From Cribrihabitans_A pelagius (GTDB lineage: Bacteria; Pseudomonadota; Alphaproteobacteria; Rhodobacterales; Rhodobacteraceae): a stretch of DNA of 64,000 nucleotides. Both the position numbers and the translations under genes were made by a program. The notes beneath the pieces are model-generated. The model ran no database searches. It saw only the letters and a list, made by a program, of their open reading frames with translations, and was not told the origin of the DNA. The stretch is from assembly GCF_048820915.1 (NCBI RefSeq), contig NZ_JBMERR010000001.1, forward strand, positions 1 to 64,000, written 5' to 3'. Shown one piece after another: positions 34,093-42,938 of this stretch (its first letter is position 1; every line of letters starts with the position of its first letter).

Positions 34093-37020
34093 ATGTTTGC
34101 CGAGTTCGCCTGCCTCTCCAATTTCACCTTCCTCACCGGGGCCTCCCACCCGGAGGAATACGTGACGCGCGCGCTGGAGCTGGGGCTGGGCGCGATCGCG
34201 ATTGCAGACGAGAACTCGGTGGCGGGCATCGTGCGGGCGCATTCCGAATGCCGCGACATCGCGCGCCGGGTGCGGGAGCGGCAGGACTGGGACCGGGACA
34301 ACAGCCCGATCGGCCCGCCGCGCCCCGAAGGTATCGCGCCGCCGCCGTCTTTCCCCCTCTATGATGTGCCGAGGCTGATCCCGGCAGCGCGGCTGATCTT
34401 CACCGATGCGCCGGAGGTGATCGCCGTGCCGGAGAGCCGCGCGGGGTGGCGCAGCCTGTGCCGGCTGATCTCCACCGGGCGGCTCCGGGCGGAGAAGGGC
34501 AGCTGCACCCTTCACCTCTCCGACCTGCTTGAATTCGCGGAGGGTCTCCACCTGCTGCTGGTGCCGCAGGCGGGCCGGCTGCCGGGCGGCGCGGGCGGAT
34601 GGGGGCCGCATGTGAACGCGCTGACGCGCCGCTTTGCCGGGCGGATGCATCTGCTGATGACGCCCGCCTATGACGGCAGCGACGGCCCCCGGCTGGCGGC
34701 GCTGGCACAGCTGGCCGCGCGGCTGGGCCTGCCGCCGCTCGCCAGCGCCGCGCCGCGGATGCATCACGGCTCCCGCCGCCGCCTGGGCGACGTGCTGACC
34801 GCCATCCGCCTGCGCTGCAAGGTGGAGGCCTTAGGCCGCGCTGCCATGGCCAATGGCGAGCAGCGTCTGCGCTCGGAAGCGGAGATGCGCCGCCTGTTCC
34901 GCGGCCACGAGCACGCGGTAGGGAATGCCGCCCGCCTTGCCGCGCGGCTGACCTTTTCGCTGGACGAACTGCGCTATGACTACCCGGACGAGGCCGAGGG
35001 CGGCGAAACCCCGGCGCAGCGGTTGAGACGGCTGGCCGAGGAGGGCCTCAGTTGGCGCTATCCCGGCGGCGCGCCCGAACGGGTGCGGGGGATGCTGGAG
35101 CATGAGCTCGCCCTCATCGGCAAGCTGAAATACGAGCCCTACTTCCTCACCGTGCGCGACATCGTCGCCTTCGCCCGCTCCCGCGGGATCCTCTGCCAGG
35201 GCCGCGGTTCGGCGGCAAATTCGGTGGTCTGCTACTGCCTGGGCGTCACCTCAGTCAGCCCCGAGCTGGGCACCATGGTGTTCGAACGCTTCGTCTCCGA
35301 GGCCCGCGACGAGCCGCCCGACATCGATGTCGACTTCGAGCACGAGCGCCGCGAGGAGGTGATCCAGTGGATCTACGAGCGCTACGGCCGCCACCGGGCG
35401 GGCCTCTGTGCCACGGTGATCCACTACCGCGGCAAGCGCGCCATCCGCGAAGTGGGCCGCGCCATGGGCCTGACCGAGGACACGATCTCGGCGCTGTCCT
35501 CGCAGCTCTGGGGGTTTTTCGGCGGCAAGGGGCTGGAAGCGGAGCGGATGCGCGAGGTCGGGCTTGATCCCACCGCCCGCCGCCTGCAGCTGACGATGGA
35601 GCTGGTGGAGCAGATCATCGGCTTCCCGCGGCATCTGAGCCAGCATGTCGGCGGTTTCATCATCACCGAAGGCCGGCTGGACGCGCTGGTGCCGGTCGAG
35701 AACGCCACCATGGAGGGGCGCACGGTGATCTGCTGGGACAAGGACGACATCGACGCGCTCGGCATCCTCAAGGTCGACGTGCTGTCGCTCGGCATGCTCA
35801 CCTGCATCCGCAAGGCGTTTGAGCTGATGCGCCAGCACCACCAGCAGGATTACACCCTGGCGACGCTGCCGCAGGAGGATCCGGAGGTCTACACCATGCT
35901 GTGCCGGGCCGACAGCATCGGCGTCTTCCAAGTCGAAAGCCGGGCGCAGATGAACTTCCTGCCGCGGATGCGGCCGCGCAACTTCTACGATCTGGTGATC
36001 GAGGTGGCGATCATCCGGCCCGGTCCGATCCAGGGCGACATGGTGCATCCCTACATCCGCCGCCGCAATGGCGAGGAAGCGGTGGAGTTCCCTTCGGATG
36101 CGCTGGGCGAGGTGCTGGGCAAGACGCTTGGTGTGCCGCTGTTTCAGGAGCAGGCGATGCAGATCGCCATCGTCGGCGCCGGCTTCACCCCCGAGCAGGC
36201 CGACCGCCTGCGCCGCTCGCTTGCCACCTTCAAGAAGCACGGCAACGTCAGCGAGTTCCGCAGCCTGTTCCTGCACGGCATGGCGAAGAACGGCTATGAT
36301 GCGGAGTTTTCCGAGCGCTGCTTTTCCCAGATCGAGGGCTTCGGCTCCTACGGGTTTCCGGAAAGCCATGCCGCCAGTTTTGCCCTGCTGGTCTATGCCT
36401 CGGCCTGGATCAAGTGCCACTACCCCGGCATCTTTGCCTGCGCGCTGCTGAATGCGCAGCCGATGGGGTTTTATGCCCCGGCGCAGATCGTGCGGGACGC
36501 GCGCGAACACGGGGTGGAGGTGCGGCCCGCCTGCATCAACGCCAGTTACTGGGACAATGCGATGGAGCCGGACGGGCGCGGCGGGCTGGCGCTGCGGCTG
36601 GGGCTGCGCCAGATCCGCGGCTTGCGCGAGGAGGACGCCAGCTGGCTCACCGCGGCGCGCGGCAACGGCTACATGGAGGTGGAGGACGTCTGGCGAAAGG
36701 CGGGTCTGATGCCCGCGGTGATCGAGCGGCTGGCCGAGGCCGATGCCTTTGCCGCGCTTGGGCTCAGCCGGCGCGAGGCGCTCTGGGCCGCCAAGGCAAT
36801 CACCGCCCGCAAGCCGCTGCCGCTGTTTGCCCGCGAGCTGGAGGGCGAGGGGATATACGAGCCGCAGGCGGATCTGCCGAAGATGGCGCTGGGTGAGGAA
36901 GTAGTGGAGGATTACGTCGCCATGCGGCTCAGCCTCAAGGCGCATCCGGTGGCGCTGATCCGGCATCTGCTGACGCCGCAGGACGCGGGCGCCAGCGCGG
37001 ATGGCCGGGGCAGGTATTGA
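34093..37020 (+). CDS. dnaE2: Error-prone DNA polymerase DnaE2/ImuC
   Basis: 975 residues, shorter than replicative DnaE, as usual for DnaE2. It begins MFAEFACLSNFTFLTGASHPE, the PHP-domain start. The polymerase core shows GILCQGRGSAANSVVCYCLGVTS region signatures (about 364-385) and PDIDVDFEHERR with catalytic aspartates, then the SQHVGGFIITEGRL and FGSYGFPESHAASFALLVYASAW fingers. It performs translesion synthesis with ImuB and ImuA. The usual imuA-imuB partners are not upstream; imuB lies at 61 kb. The start follows the candidate LexA box. Confidence 0.93.
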   Translation: MFAEFACLSNFTFLTGASHPEEYVTRALELGLGAIAIADENSVAGIVRAHSECRDIARRVRERQDWDRDNSPIGPPRPEGIAPPPSFPLYDVPRLIPAARLIFTDAPEVIAVPESRAGWRSLCRLISTGRLRAEKGSCTLHLSDLLEFAEGLHLLLVPQAGRLPGGAGGWGPHVNALTRRFAGRMHLLMTPAYDGSDGPRLAALAQLAARLGLPPLASAAPRMHHGSRRRLGDVLTAIRLRCKVEALGRAAMANGEQRLRSEAEMRRLFRGHEHAVGNAARLAARLTFSLDELRYDYPDEAEGGETPAQRLRRLAEEGLSWRYPGGAPERVRGMLEHELALIGKLKYEPYFLTVRDIVAFARSRGILCQGRGSAANSVVCYCLGVTSVSPELGTMVFERFVSEARDEPPDIDVDFEHERREEVIQWIYERYGRHRAGLCATVIHYRGKRAIREVGRAMGLTEDTISALSSQLWGFFGGKGLEAERMREVGLDPTARRLQLTMELVEQIIGFPRHLSQHVGGFIITEGRLDALVPVENATMEGRTVICWDKDDIDALGILKVDVLSLGMLTCIRKAFELMRQHHQQDYTLATLPQEDPEVYTMLCRADSIGVFQVESRAQMNFLPRMRPRNFYDLVIEVAIIRPGPIQGDMVHPYIRRRNGEEAVEFPSDALGEVLGKTLGVPLFQEQAMQIAIVGAGFTPEQADRLRRSLATFKKHGNVSEFRSLFLHGMAKNGYDAEFSERCFSQIEGFGSYGFPESHAASFALLVYASAWIKCHYPGIFACALLNAQPMGFYAPAQIVRDAREHGVEVRPACINASYWDNAMEPDGRGGLALRLGLRQIRGLREEDASWLTAARGNGYMEVEDVWRKAGLMPAVIERLAEADAFAALGLSRREALWAAKAITARKPLPLFARELEGEGIYEPQADLPKMALGEEVVEDYVAMRLSLKAHPVALIRHLLTPQDAGASADGRGRY

Positions 37021-37041
37021 GTATTTGGGGCAAGATGACGG
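37021..37041 (+). repeat. GTATTTGGGGCAAGATGACG intergenic motif, copy 2
   Basis: Begins at the dnaE2 stop codon. Similar to the motifs at 4431 and 51098 but with CAAGATGACGG in place of TCAGAAAG. Very close forms are frequent in Rhodobacteraceae intergenic DNA (from memory). Confidence 0.5.
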
Positions 37042-37169
37042 GGAGGGGGAGCGCTCTGCCCCCGGCCGCAATCCGCTACCCTCGACGCGGGCTGCAAGCC
37101 CGGGCCGCGCCCGGCCCTCCCCCCGGGAGGGCGCCTTGCGCCGTTCCGGCATATCCTTCGGTAGGAGAA

Positions 37170-37242
37170 GTGGTGTGCAGAGCGGTTCACCCGAGGGAGC
37201 GCGACGCCCTCCCAGGCTCGGGCGCGGCTCTCTGCGTGCCAC
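37170..37242 (+). other. Long imperfect hairpin upstream of gpmI
   Basis: Nested pairing: GTGG (37170-37173) with CCAC (37239-37242); GCAGAG (37177-37182) with CTCTGC (37230-37235); CCGAG (37191-37195) with CTCGG (37217-37221); GGAG (37196-37199) with CTCC (37209-37212). It ends 88 bases before the gpmI start and has no T-run. It could be a leader structure or an unrelated palindrome. Confidence 0.45.
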
Positions 37243-37330
37243 CGCCTCCCCATGCGGCGCTATCGGCGGTTTCCCATCGCGGGGCGAGCCTGTAAAAGAG
37301 CCTCAATCACAGCAGTGCCGGAGCCCTCCC

Positions 37331-38848
37331 ATGACCAGACCCAAACCTGTCGTCCTGTGTATCCTCGATGGCTGGGGCAGCGCCGAACCCGGACCCGCCA
37401 ACGCGCCGTACCTCGCCCAGACACCTGCGTTCGACGCGATCATGGCCGAAGGCCCGACGGCCAAACTAATCACCCATGGGCCGGATGTGGGCCTGCCGAG
37501 CGGGCAGATGGGCAACTCCGAGGTGGGACACACCAACATCGGCGCGGGCCGGGTTGTGGCGATGGACCTGGGCCAGATCGACCTGGCGATCGAGGACGGC
37601 TCCTTCTTCGAGAATGGCGCGCTGCAAGCCTTCATCGCCAAGCTCAAGGACACCGGCGGCGCTGCGCATCTGATGGGGCTGGTCTCGGACGGGGGGGTGC
37701 ACGGGCATATCACCCACATTCTCGCCGCGGTGAAGGCGATCACCGATGCCGGCGTGCCGGTCTGGCTGCACGCCATCACCGACGGGCGCGATGTGGCGCC
37801 GAGATCGGCCTACGGGTACTTCGGGGAGCTGAAGGACAAGCTGCCCAAGGGCGCCCGCATCGCCACCGTCACCGGGCGCTATTACGCGATGGACCGCGAC
37901 AACCGCTGGGAACGCGTGCAGGAAGCCTATGACGCGATGGTCAAGGGTGAGGGGCGCAAGGTCCGCGACGCCCATGATGCCATCGACCACGCCTACAACC
38001 AGTCCGAAAACGACGAGTTCATCAGCGCCAGCGTGCTCGAAGGCTACGAGGGGCTGAAGGACGGCGACGGGTTCTTCTGCCTCAACTTCCGCGCCGACCG
38101 TGCCCGCGAGGTCCTGCGCGCCATCGGCGAGCCAGAGTTTGCGGAGTTCGAGACTGGGCCGCGCCCCGGCCTGGCGGGACTTCTGGGCATGGTGGAATAT
38201 TCCGCCGCCCACAATGACTACATGACCACCTGCTACCCGAAGGCGGCACTGGTCAATACGCTGGGCGAATGGGTCGCGAAGCAGGGGCTGCGCCAGTTCC
38301 GCCTTGCCGAGACCGAGAAGTATCCGCATGTGACCTTCTTCCTCAACGGCGGCAAGGAAGAACCCGAGGAAGGCGAGGACCGGGCGATGCCGAAATCGCC
38401 CAAGGTGGCGACCTATGACCTCCAGCCCGAAATGAGCGCCCCCGAGGTGACGGAGAAATTCGTCGAGGCGATCGGGGCGGATTATGACCTGATCGTCACC
38501 AATTACGCCAACCCCGACATGGTCGGCCATACCGGCGATCTGAAGGCGGCGGTCAAGGCCTGCGAGGCGGTGGATCAGGGGCTGGCCAAGGTGGTCGCGG
38601 CGCTGGAAAAGGCAGGCGGTGCGATGCTGGTGACGGCCGACCATGGCAACTGCGAGGTGATGGTGGACCCGGAGACAGGCGGCGCCCATACCGCGCACAC
38701 GCTGAACCTGGTGCCGGTGGCGCTGGTCGGCGGGCCCGAGGGCGCGCATTTGCGCGACGGGCGGCTGGCCGATCTGGCGCCCACCCTGCTGGACCTGATG
38801 GGGCTGGAAAAACCCGCCGAGATGACCGGGGAGAGCCTGCTGTCATGA
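37331..38848 (+). CDS. gpmI: 2,3-bisphosphoglycerate-independent phosphoglycerate mutase
   Basis: 505 residues. The alkaline-phosphatase-like fold has Asp13 in LCILDGWG and the phosphorylated nucleophile Ser63 in MGNSEVGHTNIGAGR. NFRADRAREV and the C-terminal TADHGNCE and GGAHTAHTLN carry the remaining manganese ligands. It interconverts 3- and 2-phosphoglycerate. It overlaps envC by four bases and so is coupled to the envelope genes envC and ctpA, an order seen across Alphaproteobacteria. Confidence 0.97.
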   Translation: MTRPKPVVLCILDGWGSAEPGPANAPYLAQTPAFDAIMAEGPTAKLITHGPDVGLPSGQMGNSEVGHTNIGAGRVVAMDLGQIDLAIEDGSFFENGALQAFIAKLKDTGGAAHLMGLVSDGGVHGHITHILAAVKAITDAGVPVWLHAITDGRDVAPRSAYGYFGELKDKLPKGARIATVTGRYYAMDRDNRWERVQEAYDAMVKGEGRKVRDAHDAIDHAYNQSENDEFISASVLEGYEGLKDGDGFFCLNFRADRAREVLRAIGEPEFAEFETGPRPGLAGLLGMVEYSAAHNDYMTTCYPKAALVNTLGEWVAKQGLRQFRLAETEKYPHVTFFLNGGKEEPEEGEDRAMPKSPKVATYDLQPEMSAPEVTEKFVEAIGADYDLIVTNYANPDMVGHTGDLKAAVKACEAVDQGLAKVVAALEKAGGAMLVTADHGNCEVMVDPETGGAHTAHTLNLVPVALVGGPEGAHLRDGRLADLAPTLLDLMGLEKPAEMTGESLLS

Positions 38849-39978
38849 AATTGCGGGCGGCACTTGCAGGCCTGTGGCTGGTGCTGGCGCCGCTGGCCGC
38901 GGCGGCGGAGCCTGCGGCGGCCGCCAAGGAGGCCGCGGCAGAGCTGGAGGCGGCCTCGGTCCGTTTGCAGAAGGCCGATGGCGCGCGCGACCGGGTGAAG
39001 GCGCTGACCGGCGCGGTGCAGGCCTATGAAGCCGGGCTTGCGGCAATGCGCGACGGCTTGCGCCGGGTGGCCCGGCGCGAAGCGCAGCTGTCGGCACAGC
39101 TTGCCGCCCGCAAGCGCGAGACCGCGGGCCTTCTGGGCGCGATCCAGGCCATCGAGACGGCGCCGCCACCGGTGCTGCTGTCGCACCCCGCCGGCCCGCT
39201 GGGGGCGGCGCGCTCGGCGATGATGCTGGCCGAGGTGACCCCGGCGCTGCATGCCCGCGCGCAGGCATTGAAGGATGATCTGGAGGAGGTTCGCGCGTTG
39301 CGCATTCTGCAGCAGAGCGCCGCCCGCACACTGGAGGAGGGGCTTCTGGGCGTGCAGCAGGCCCGGGTACAGCTTTCGGCCGCCATTGCCGACCGCACCA
39401 GCCTGCCGCGCCGCTTCACCGAAGACCCGGTGCGCACCGCCATCCTGATTTCCTCGACCGAGACGCTGTCGGGCTTTGCCGACGGGCTATCCGAGATCGC
39501 GGGCGGTGCGATTCAGCCGTCAGAGGCCGACATCAGCGCCAAGCGCGGCAGCCTGCCGCTGCCGGTCGAAGGCCTGGTGCTGCGCGGCTACGGCGAGCGC
39601 GACGCCGCGGGGGTGGCCCGTGCAGGGCTCTTGGTGGCGGCGCGCCCGCGCGCCCTGGTCACTGCCCCAACTGCGGCCACTATCCGCTACCGCGGCCCGC
39701 TGCTGGATCTCGGCAATGTCGTGATTCTGGAGCCGCAGCCCGGCACGCTGTTCGTGCTGTCGGGGCTGGCCGAGGTCTATGGCGAGGCGGGCCAGGTGAT
39801 CCCCGCGGGCAGCCCGGTCGGGCTGATGGGCGGCGGCGACCCCGCACCGCAGGCAATTCTGTCAACAAGCGGTGAAGGGGGTGGAACTGGCCGGACAGAA
39901 ACGATCTATATAGAAGTGAGAATGGACAACAGCCCGGTGGATCCCGAAACGTGGTTCCGCACTGGAAAAAGTGGATGA
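38845..39978 (+). CDS. envC: EnvC-like murein hydrolase activator, degenerate LytM domain
   Basis: 377 residues. A signal peptide (about 1-21) precedes a long coiled coil (about 25-215), then a C-terminal LytM/M23-like domain (about 235-372). The zinc-binding residues of active M23 peptidases are missing: the HGNGYHTLY-type strand reads EPQPGTLFVL and the H-x-H strand reads TIYIEVR. So it should be a non-catalytic activator of amidases at the division site, as is EnvC. It lies between gpmI and ctpA in one operon. Confidence 0.88.
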   Translation: MKLRAALAGLWLVLAPLAAAAEPAAAAKEAAAELEAASVRLQKADGARDRVKALTGAVQAYEAGLAAMRDGLRRVARREAQLSAQLAARKRETAGLLGAIQAIETAPPPVLLSHPAGPLGAARSAMMLAEVTPALHARAQALKDDLEEVRALRILQQSAARTLEEGLLGVQQARVQLSAAIADRTSLPRRFTEDPVRTAILISSTETLSGFADGLSEIAGGAIQPSEADISAKRGSLPLPVEGLVLRGYGERDAAGVARAGLLVAARPRALVTAPTAATIRYRGPLLDLGNVVILEPQPGTLFVLSGLAEVYGEAGQVIPAGSPVGLMGGGDPAPQAILSTSGEGGGTGRTETIYIEVRMDNSPVDPETWFRTGKSG

Positions 39979-39985
39979 AGGCTAC

Positions 39986-41323
39986 ATGAGAAAATTTGCG
40001 ATGGCCGCCATCGGCGGCACGCTGGCAGGCATTCTGGCGACAACCCATGTGGCTGGCCCCCTGCTGGCCCAGGAGGGCGCGCGCGAGGCAAACGTCTACG
40101 AGCAGCTCGACCTGTTTGGTGACATCTTCGAACGCATCCGCGCCCAATACGTGGAAGAGGTCGACGAGAAGGAGCTGATCGAGGCTGCCATCGGCGGCAT
40201 GCTCTCCTCGCTCGATCCGCATTCCAGCTATCTCTCGCCGGATGACGCGCTCAAGATGCGGGTGCAGACCCGGGGCGAATTCGGCGGCCTCGGCATTGAG
40301 GTCACCCAGGAAGAAGGCTTCGTCAAGGTGGTCTCCCCCATCGACGGCACCCCGGCCGATGCCGCGGGCATGGAAGCGGGCGATTTCATCACCCATGTCG
40401 ATGGCGAAAGTGTGCTGGGTCTGTCGCTGGACGAGGCTGTGGACCTGATGCGCGGGCCGGTCGGCTCGGAGATCGTGATCACCGTGGTGCGTGAGGGCGA
40501 AGCCGAGCCGTTCGACGTCTCCATCATCCGAGACACCATCAAGCTCACCGCCGTGCGCGCCCGCACCGAGGGCGACACCGTGGTAATGCGGATCACCACC
40601 TTCAACGACCAGACCATGCCGAACCTGGAAGAGAACCTGAAGGAGCAGATCGAGGACGCCGGCGGCATCGACGCGATCAACGGCATCGTGCTGGATCTGC
40701 GCAACAACCCCGGCGGCCTTTTGACCCAAGCGATCAAGGTGGCGGACGGCTTCCTGGAGTCGGGTGAGATCGTCTCCACCCGCGGCCGCAACCCGGAGGA
40801 CGGCGAGCGCTTCAACGCCACTCCCGGCGACCTGGCGGAGGGCAAGCCGATCGTGGTGCTGATCAACGGCGGCTCGGCCTCGGCGTCCGAAATCGTCGCG
40901 GGCGCTCTGCAGGACCACCGCCGCGCCATCGTGGTGGGCACCAAGTCCTTCGGCAAGGGCTCGGTGCAGACGGTGATGCCGCTCAAGGGCGAGGGCGCGA
41001 TGCGCCTGACCACGGCGCGCTACTACACGCCGTCGGGCCGCTCGATCCAGGCGCTGGGCGTCAGCCCCGACATCGTGGTGGCACAGCCCCGCCGCACCCC
41101 GAACGCCGAGGAGGAGGAGGAGCAGGGACCGACCCGCCGCTCGCGCTCCGAAGCGGACCTGCGCGGCAGCCTCAACAACGACAGCCTTTCCGAGGATGAA
41201 ATCCGCCAGATCGAGGCCGAACGCGAGAAGGCCGATAAGGCGGCCGAACTCCGCGAGGAGGACTACCAGCTCGCCTATGCGATCGACATCTTGAAAGGTC
41301 TGGTGGCGCTGGGGCCGCATTAA
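39986..41323 (+). CDS. ctpA: Carboxy-terminal processing peptidase, S41 family
   Basis: 445 residues. A signal/anchor segment (about 1-28) is followed by a PDZ domain (about 95-175) and the S41 protease core. The catalytic pair is Ser299 in GGSASASEIVAG and Lys324 in SFGKGSVQ, spaced 25 residues as in known CtpA enzymes. A charged, Glu-rich C-terminal region follows. Periplasmic processing of tails and of cell-wall hydrolases is the known family role. The ATG at 39986 is 7 bases after the envC stop. Confidence 0.94.
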   Translation: MRKFAMAAIGGTLAGILATTHVAGPLLAQEGAREANVYEQLDLFGDIFERIRAQYVEEVDEKELIEAAIGGMLSSLDPHSSYLSPDDALKMRVQTRGEFGGLGIEVTQEEGFVKVVSPIDGTPADAAGMEAGDFITHVDGESVLGLSLDEAVDLMRGPVGSEIVITVVREGEAEPFDVSIIRDTIKLTAVRARTEGDTVVMRITTFNDQTMPNLEENLKEQIEDAGGIDAINGIVLDLRNNPGGLLTQAIKVADGFLESGEIVSTRGRNPEDGERFNATPGDLAEGKPIVVLINGGSASASEIVAGALQDHRRAIVVGTKSFGKGSVQTVMPLKGEGAMRLTTARYYTPSGRSIQALGVSPDIVVAQPRRTPNAEEEEEQGPTRRSRSEADLRGSLNNDSLSEDEIRQIEAEREKADKAAELREEDYQLAYAIDILKGLVALGPH

Positions 41324-41345
41324 GTCTCTGGTGGTAAGGGAATTC

Positions 41346-41377
41346 AGGGGCTGCGCCGTGCAAGGCGCGGCCCCTTT
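41346..41377 (+). terminator. Rho-independent terminator after ctpA
   Basis: GGGGCTGCGCC, loop GTGCAA and GGCGCGGCCCC form an eleven-pair stem (one G-T pair) followed by TTTT, 22 bases past the ctpA stop. It closes the gpmI-envC-ctpA operon. Confidence 0.85.
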
Positions 41378-41472
41378 TCCATGCCGGCGCGGGCAGGGTG
41401 CCGCGCCGGCGCAAAATAGACGCCCGATCTCCGGCGCACAGTCCGCACGGCTTGCGCTAAGGTGGCGGCATT

Positions 41473-42532
41473 ATGTTCGACCTTCCCGATTCCGAAACCC
41501 TCTACCAGGCCCTTCTGGCGCGCGATGCGTCTTACGAGGGGCGCGCCTATGTAGGGGTCAGTTCCACCGGCATCTTCTGCCGGCTGATCTGCCCGGCCCG
41601 CAAGCCCAAGTTTGCGAATTGCCAATTCTTTGAGACTCCAGCCGCCTGCATCGAGGCAGGCTTCCGCGCCTGCAAACGCTGCACGCCGCTGCAAGCGGCG
41701 GCCGGCAGCGACCCGGCGGTGCAGCGGCTGCTGGCGCTTCTGGAAGACCGCCCCGCGCACCGCTGGGGCGAGGGTGATCTCACTGCGCTGGGCTTTGATC
41801 CCTCTACCGTGCGGCGCGCCTTCAAGCGGCAGTTCGGGATGACTTTCCTCGCGATGGCGCGGCAGCGGCGGCTGCGCGAGGGCTTCACCGCGCTGAAGGC
41901 GGGCGAGCCGGTGATTGCGGCGCAGCTGGAGGCTGGTTTTGAATCGGCGAGCGCCTTCCGCGCCGCCTTTGCCCGGCTGGCGGGGCAGGCGCCGGGCAGC
42001 TTTCGCAAGGACGCGCTGTTGCTGGCAGACTGGATCGACACGCCGCTTGGCGCCATGATCGCGGTCAGCTGCAAACACCGGCTGCACCTGCTGGAATTTG
42101 CCGACCGCAAGGCGCTGCCGCGAGGTTGCCCGGCTGCAAGCGGCGCAACCCGGCGGGCTGGGATTCGGCACACCGCCCCCGACAGCGCAGGTCGCCGGGG
42201 AGCTGAGCCGCTATTTCGCAGGCGAGGGCGCGGGTTTCGAGACACCGCTGGCGCTGCATGGCACCCCGTTTGAGCAGGAAGTCTGGCGTGGCCTGCAGCG
42301 GATCCCGGCGGGGGAGACGCGCAGCTATGCGCAGCTTGCGCAGGCCATCGGGCGGCCCACGGCGGTGCGGGCGGTGGCGCGCGCCAATGGCGCCAACCAG
42401 CTGGCGCTGATCGTTCCCTGCCACCGGGTGATCGGCGCGGACGGATCGCTCACCGGCTATGGCGGCGGGCTGTGGCGCAAGGAGCGGCTGATAGGGATCG
42501 AGGCGCAGTACCGGGGCCGGCTGACCGCCTGA
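41473..42532 (+). pseudogene. ada: Ada-type methyltransferase/transcriptional activator, frameshifted
   Basis: Two frames together encode a three-domain Ada protein of about 352 residues. Frame one has the N-terminal zinc domain with Cys36, Cys40, Cys67 and Cys70 (STGIFCRLICPARK, FRACKRC), an AraC-type helix-turn-helix, and the start of the methyltransferase domain. Frame two continues with TPFEQEVWRGLQRIPAGET and the active-site PCHRVIG. The break is near 42120, where one extra base (C) or two lost bases shift the frame. As read, the active-site Cys for O6-methylguanine would be lost. It repairs alkylated DNA and activates the adaptive response. Sequencing error is possible. Confidence 0.8.
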
Positions 42533-42558
42533 GCGGGAGGGTCTTGCAGCGGAGGCGC

Positions 42559-42927
42559 TCAGCCGCCGTCCCGGCAGTGGCGGCGGAAGGCGCGTTTCAG
42601 CATGTCCAGCTCGGCCCTGAGCAGTTCTACCTCGGCGCGCAGCCCGGCGTCCTCGGCGCTGCTGCCGGTCACGGTGAAATCGCCCAGCCGGGCTTGGCGC
42701 TCCGCGTCGAAGATCACGAAGCTCTGCACCCCGTCCCCCAGCGCCTCCGCCGGCACCGGCACCGACAGGTGCCAGGCGCCGCTGCCCTCTCCCTCTGCCA
42801 CGGTGACGCCCTCCAACGGGCGGTCGCGGTGCATCACGGTTATTTCGGGCCGGCTCCGGGCATTGCTGAGCAGGCCCTCCCAGATGCCGTTGCTAAACCG
42901 GATCTTGGTCAGCGTCAGGTCACGCAT
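42559..42927 (-). CDS. Hypothetical protein, paired with DUF6478 gene
   Basis: 122 residues, not recognised. Begins MRDLTLTKIRFSNGIWEGLL, has a middle region of beta-strand character, and ends in a short coiled coil (AEDAGLRAEVELLRAELDML...). GGAGG lies five bases before the ATG at 42927, favouring it over the ATG at 42939, which would overlap the upstream gene's stop. The opening NLTL/RDLTL phrase resembles the last residues of the upstream protein (LRDLTLARLR). The two are probably translated from one message. Confidence 0.65.
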   Translation of the reverse strand: MRDLTLTKIRFSNGIWEGLLSNARSRPEITVMHRDRPLEGVTVAEGEGSGAWHLSVPVPAEALGDGVQSFVIFDAERQARLGDFTVTGSSAEDAGLRAEVELLRAELDMLKRAFRRHCRDGG

Positions 42928-42938
42928 CCCGGCCTCCA

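Larger units (their letters stand above)
37021..37330. other. Intergenic between dnaE2 and gpmI, with large hairpin
   Basis: This 310-base stretch starts with a GTATTTGGGGCAAGATGACGG motif, has a CCCTCCCCCCGGGAGGG palindrome near 37117-37133, and carries the long imperfect hairpin at 37170-37242. No protein gene is recognisable. It must hold the gpmI promoter. Confidence 0.5.
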
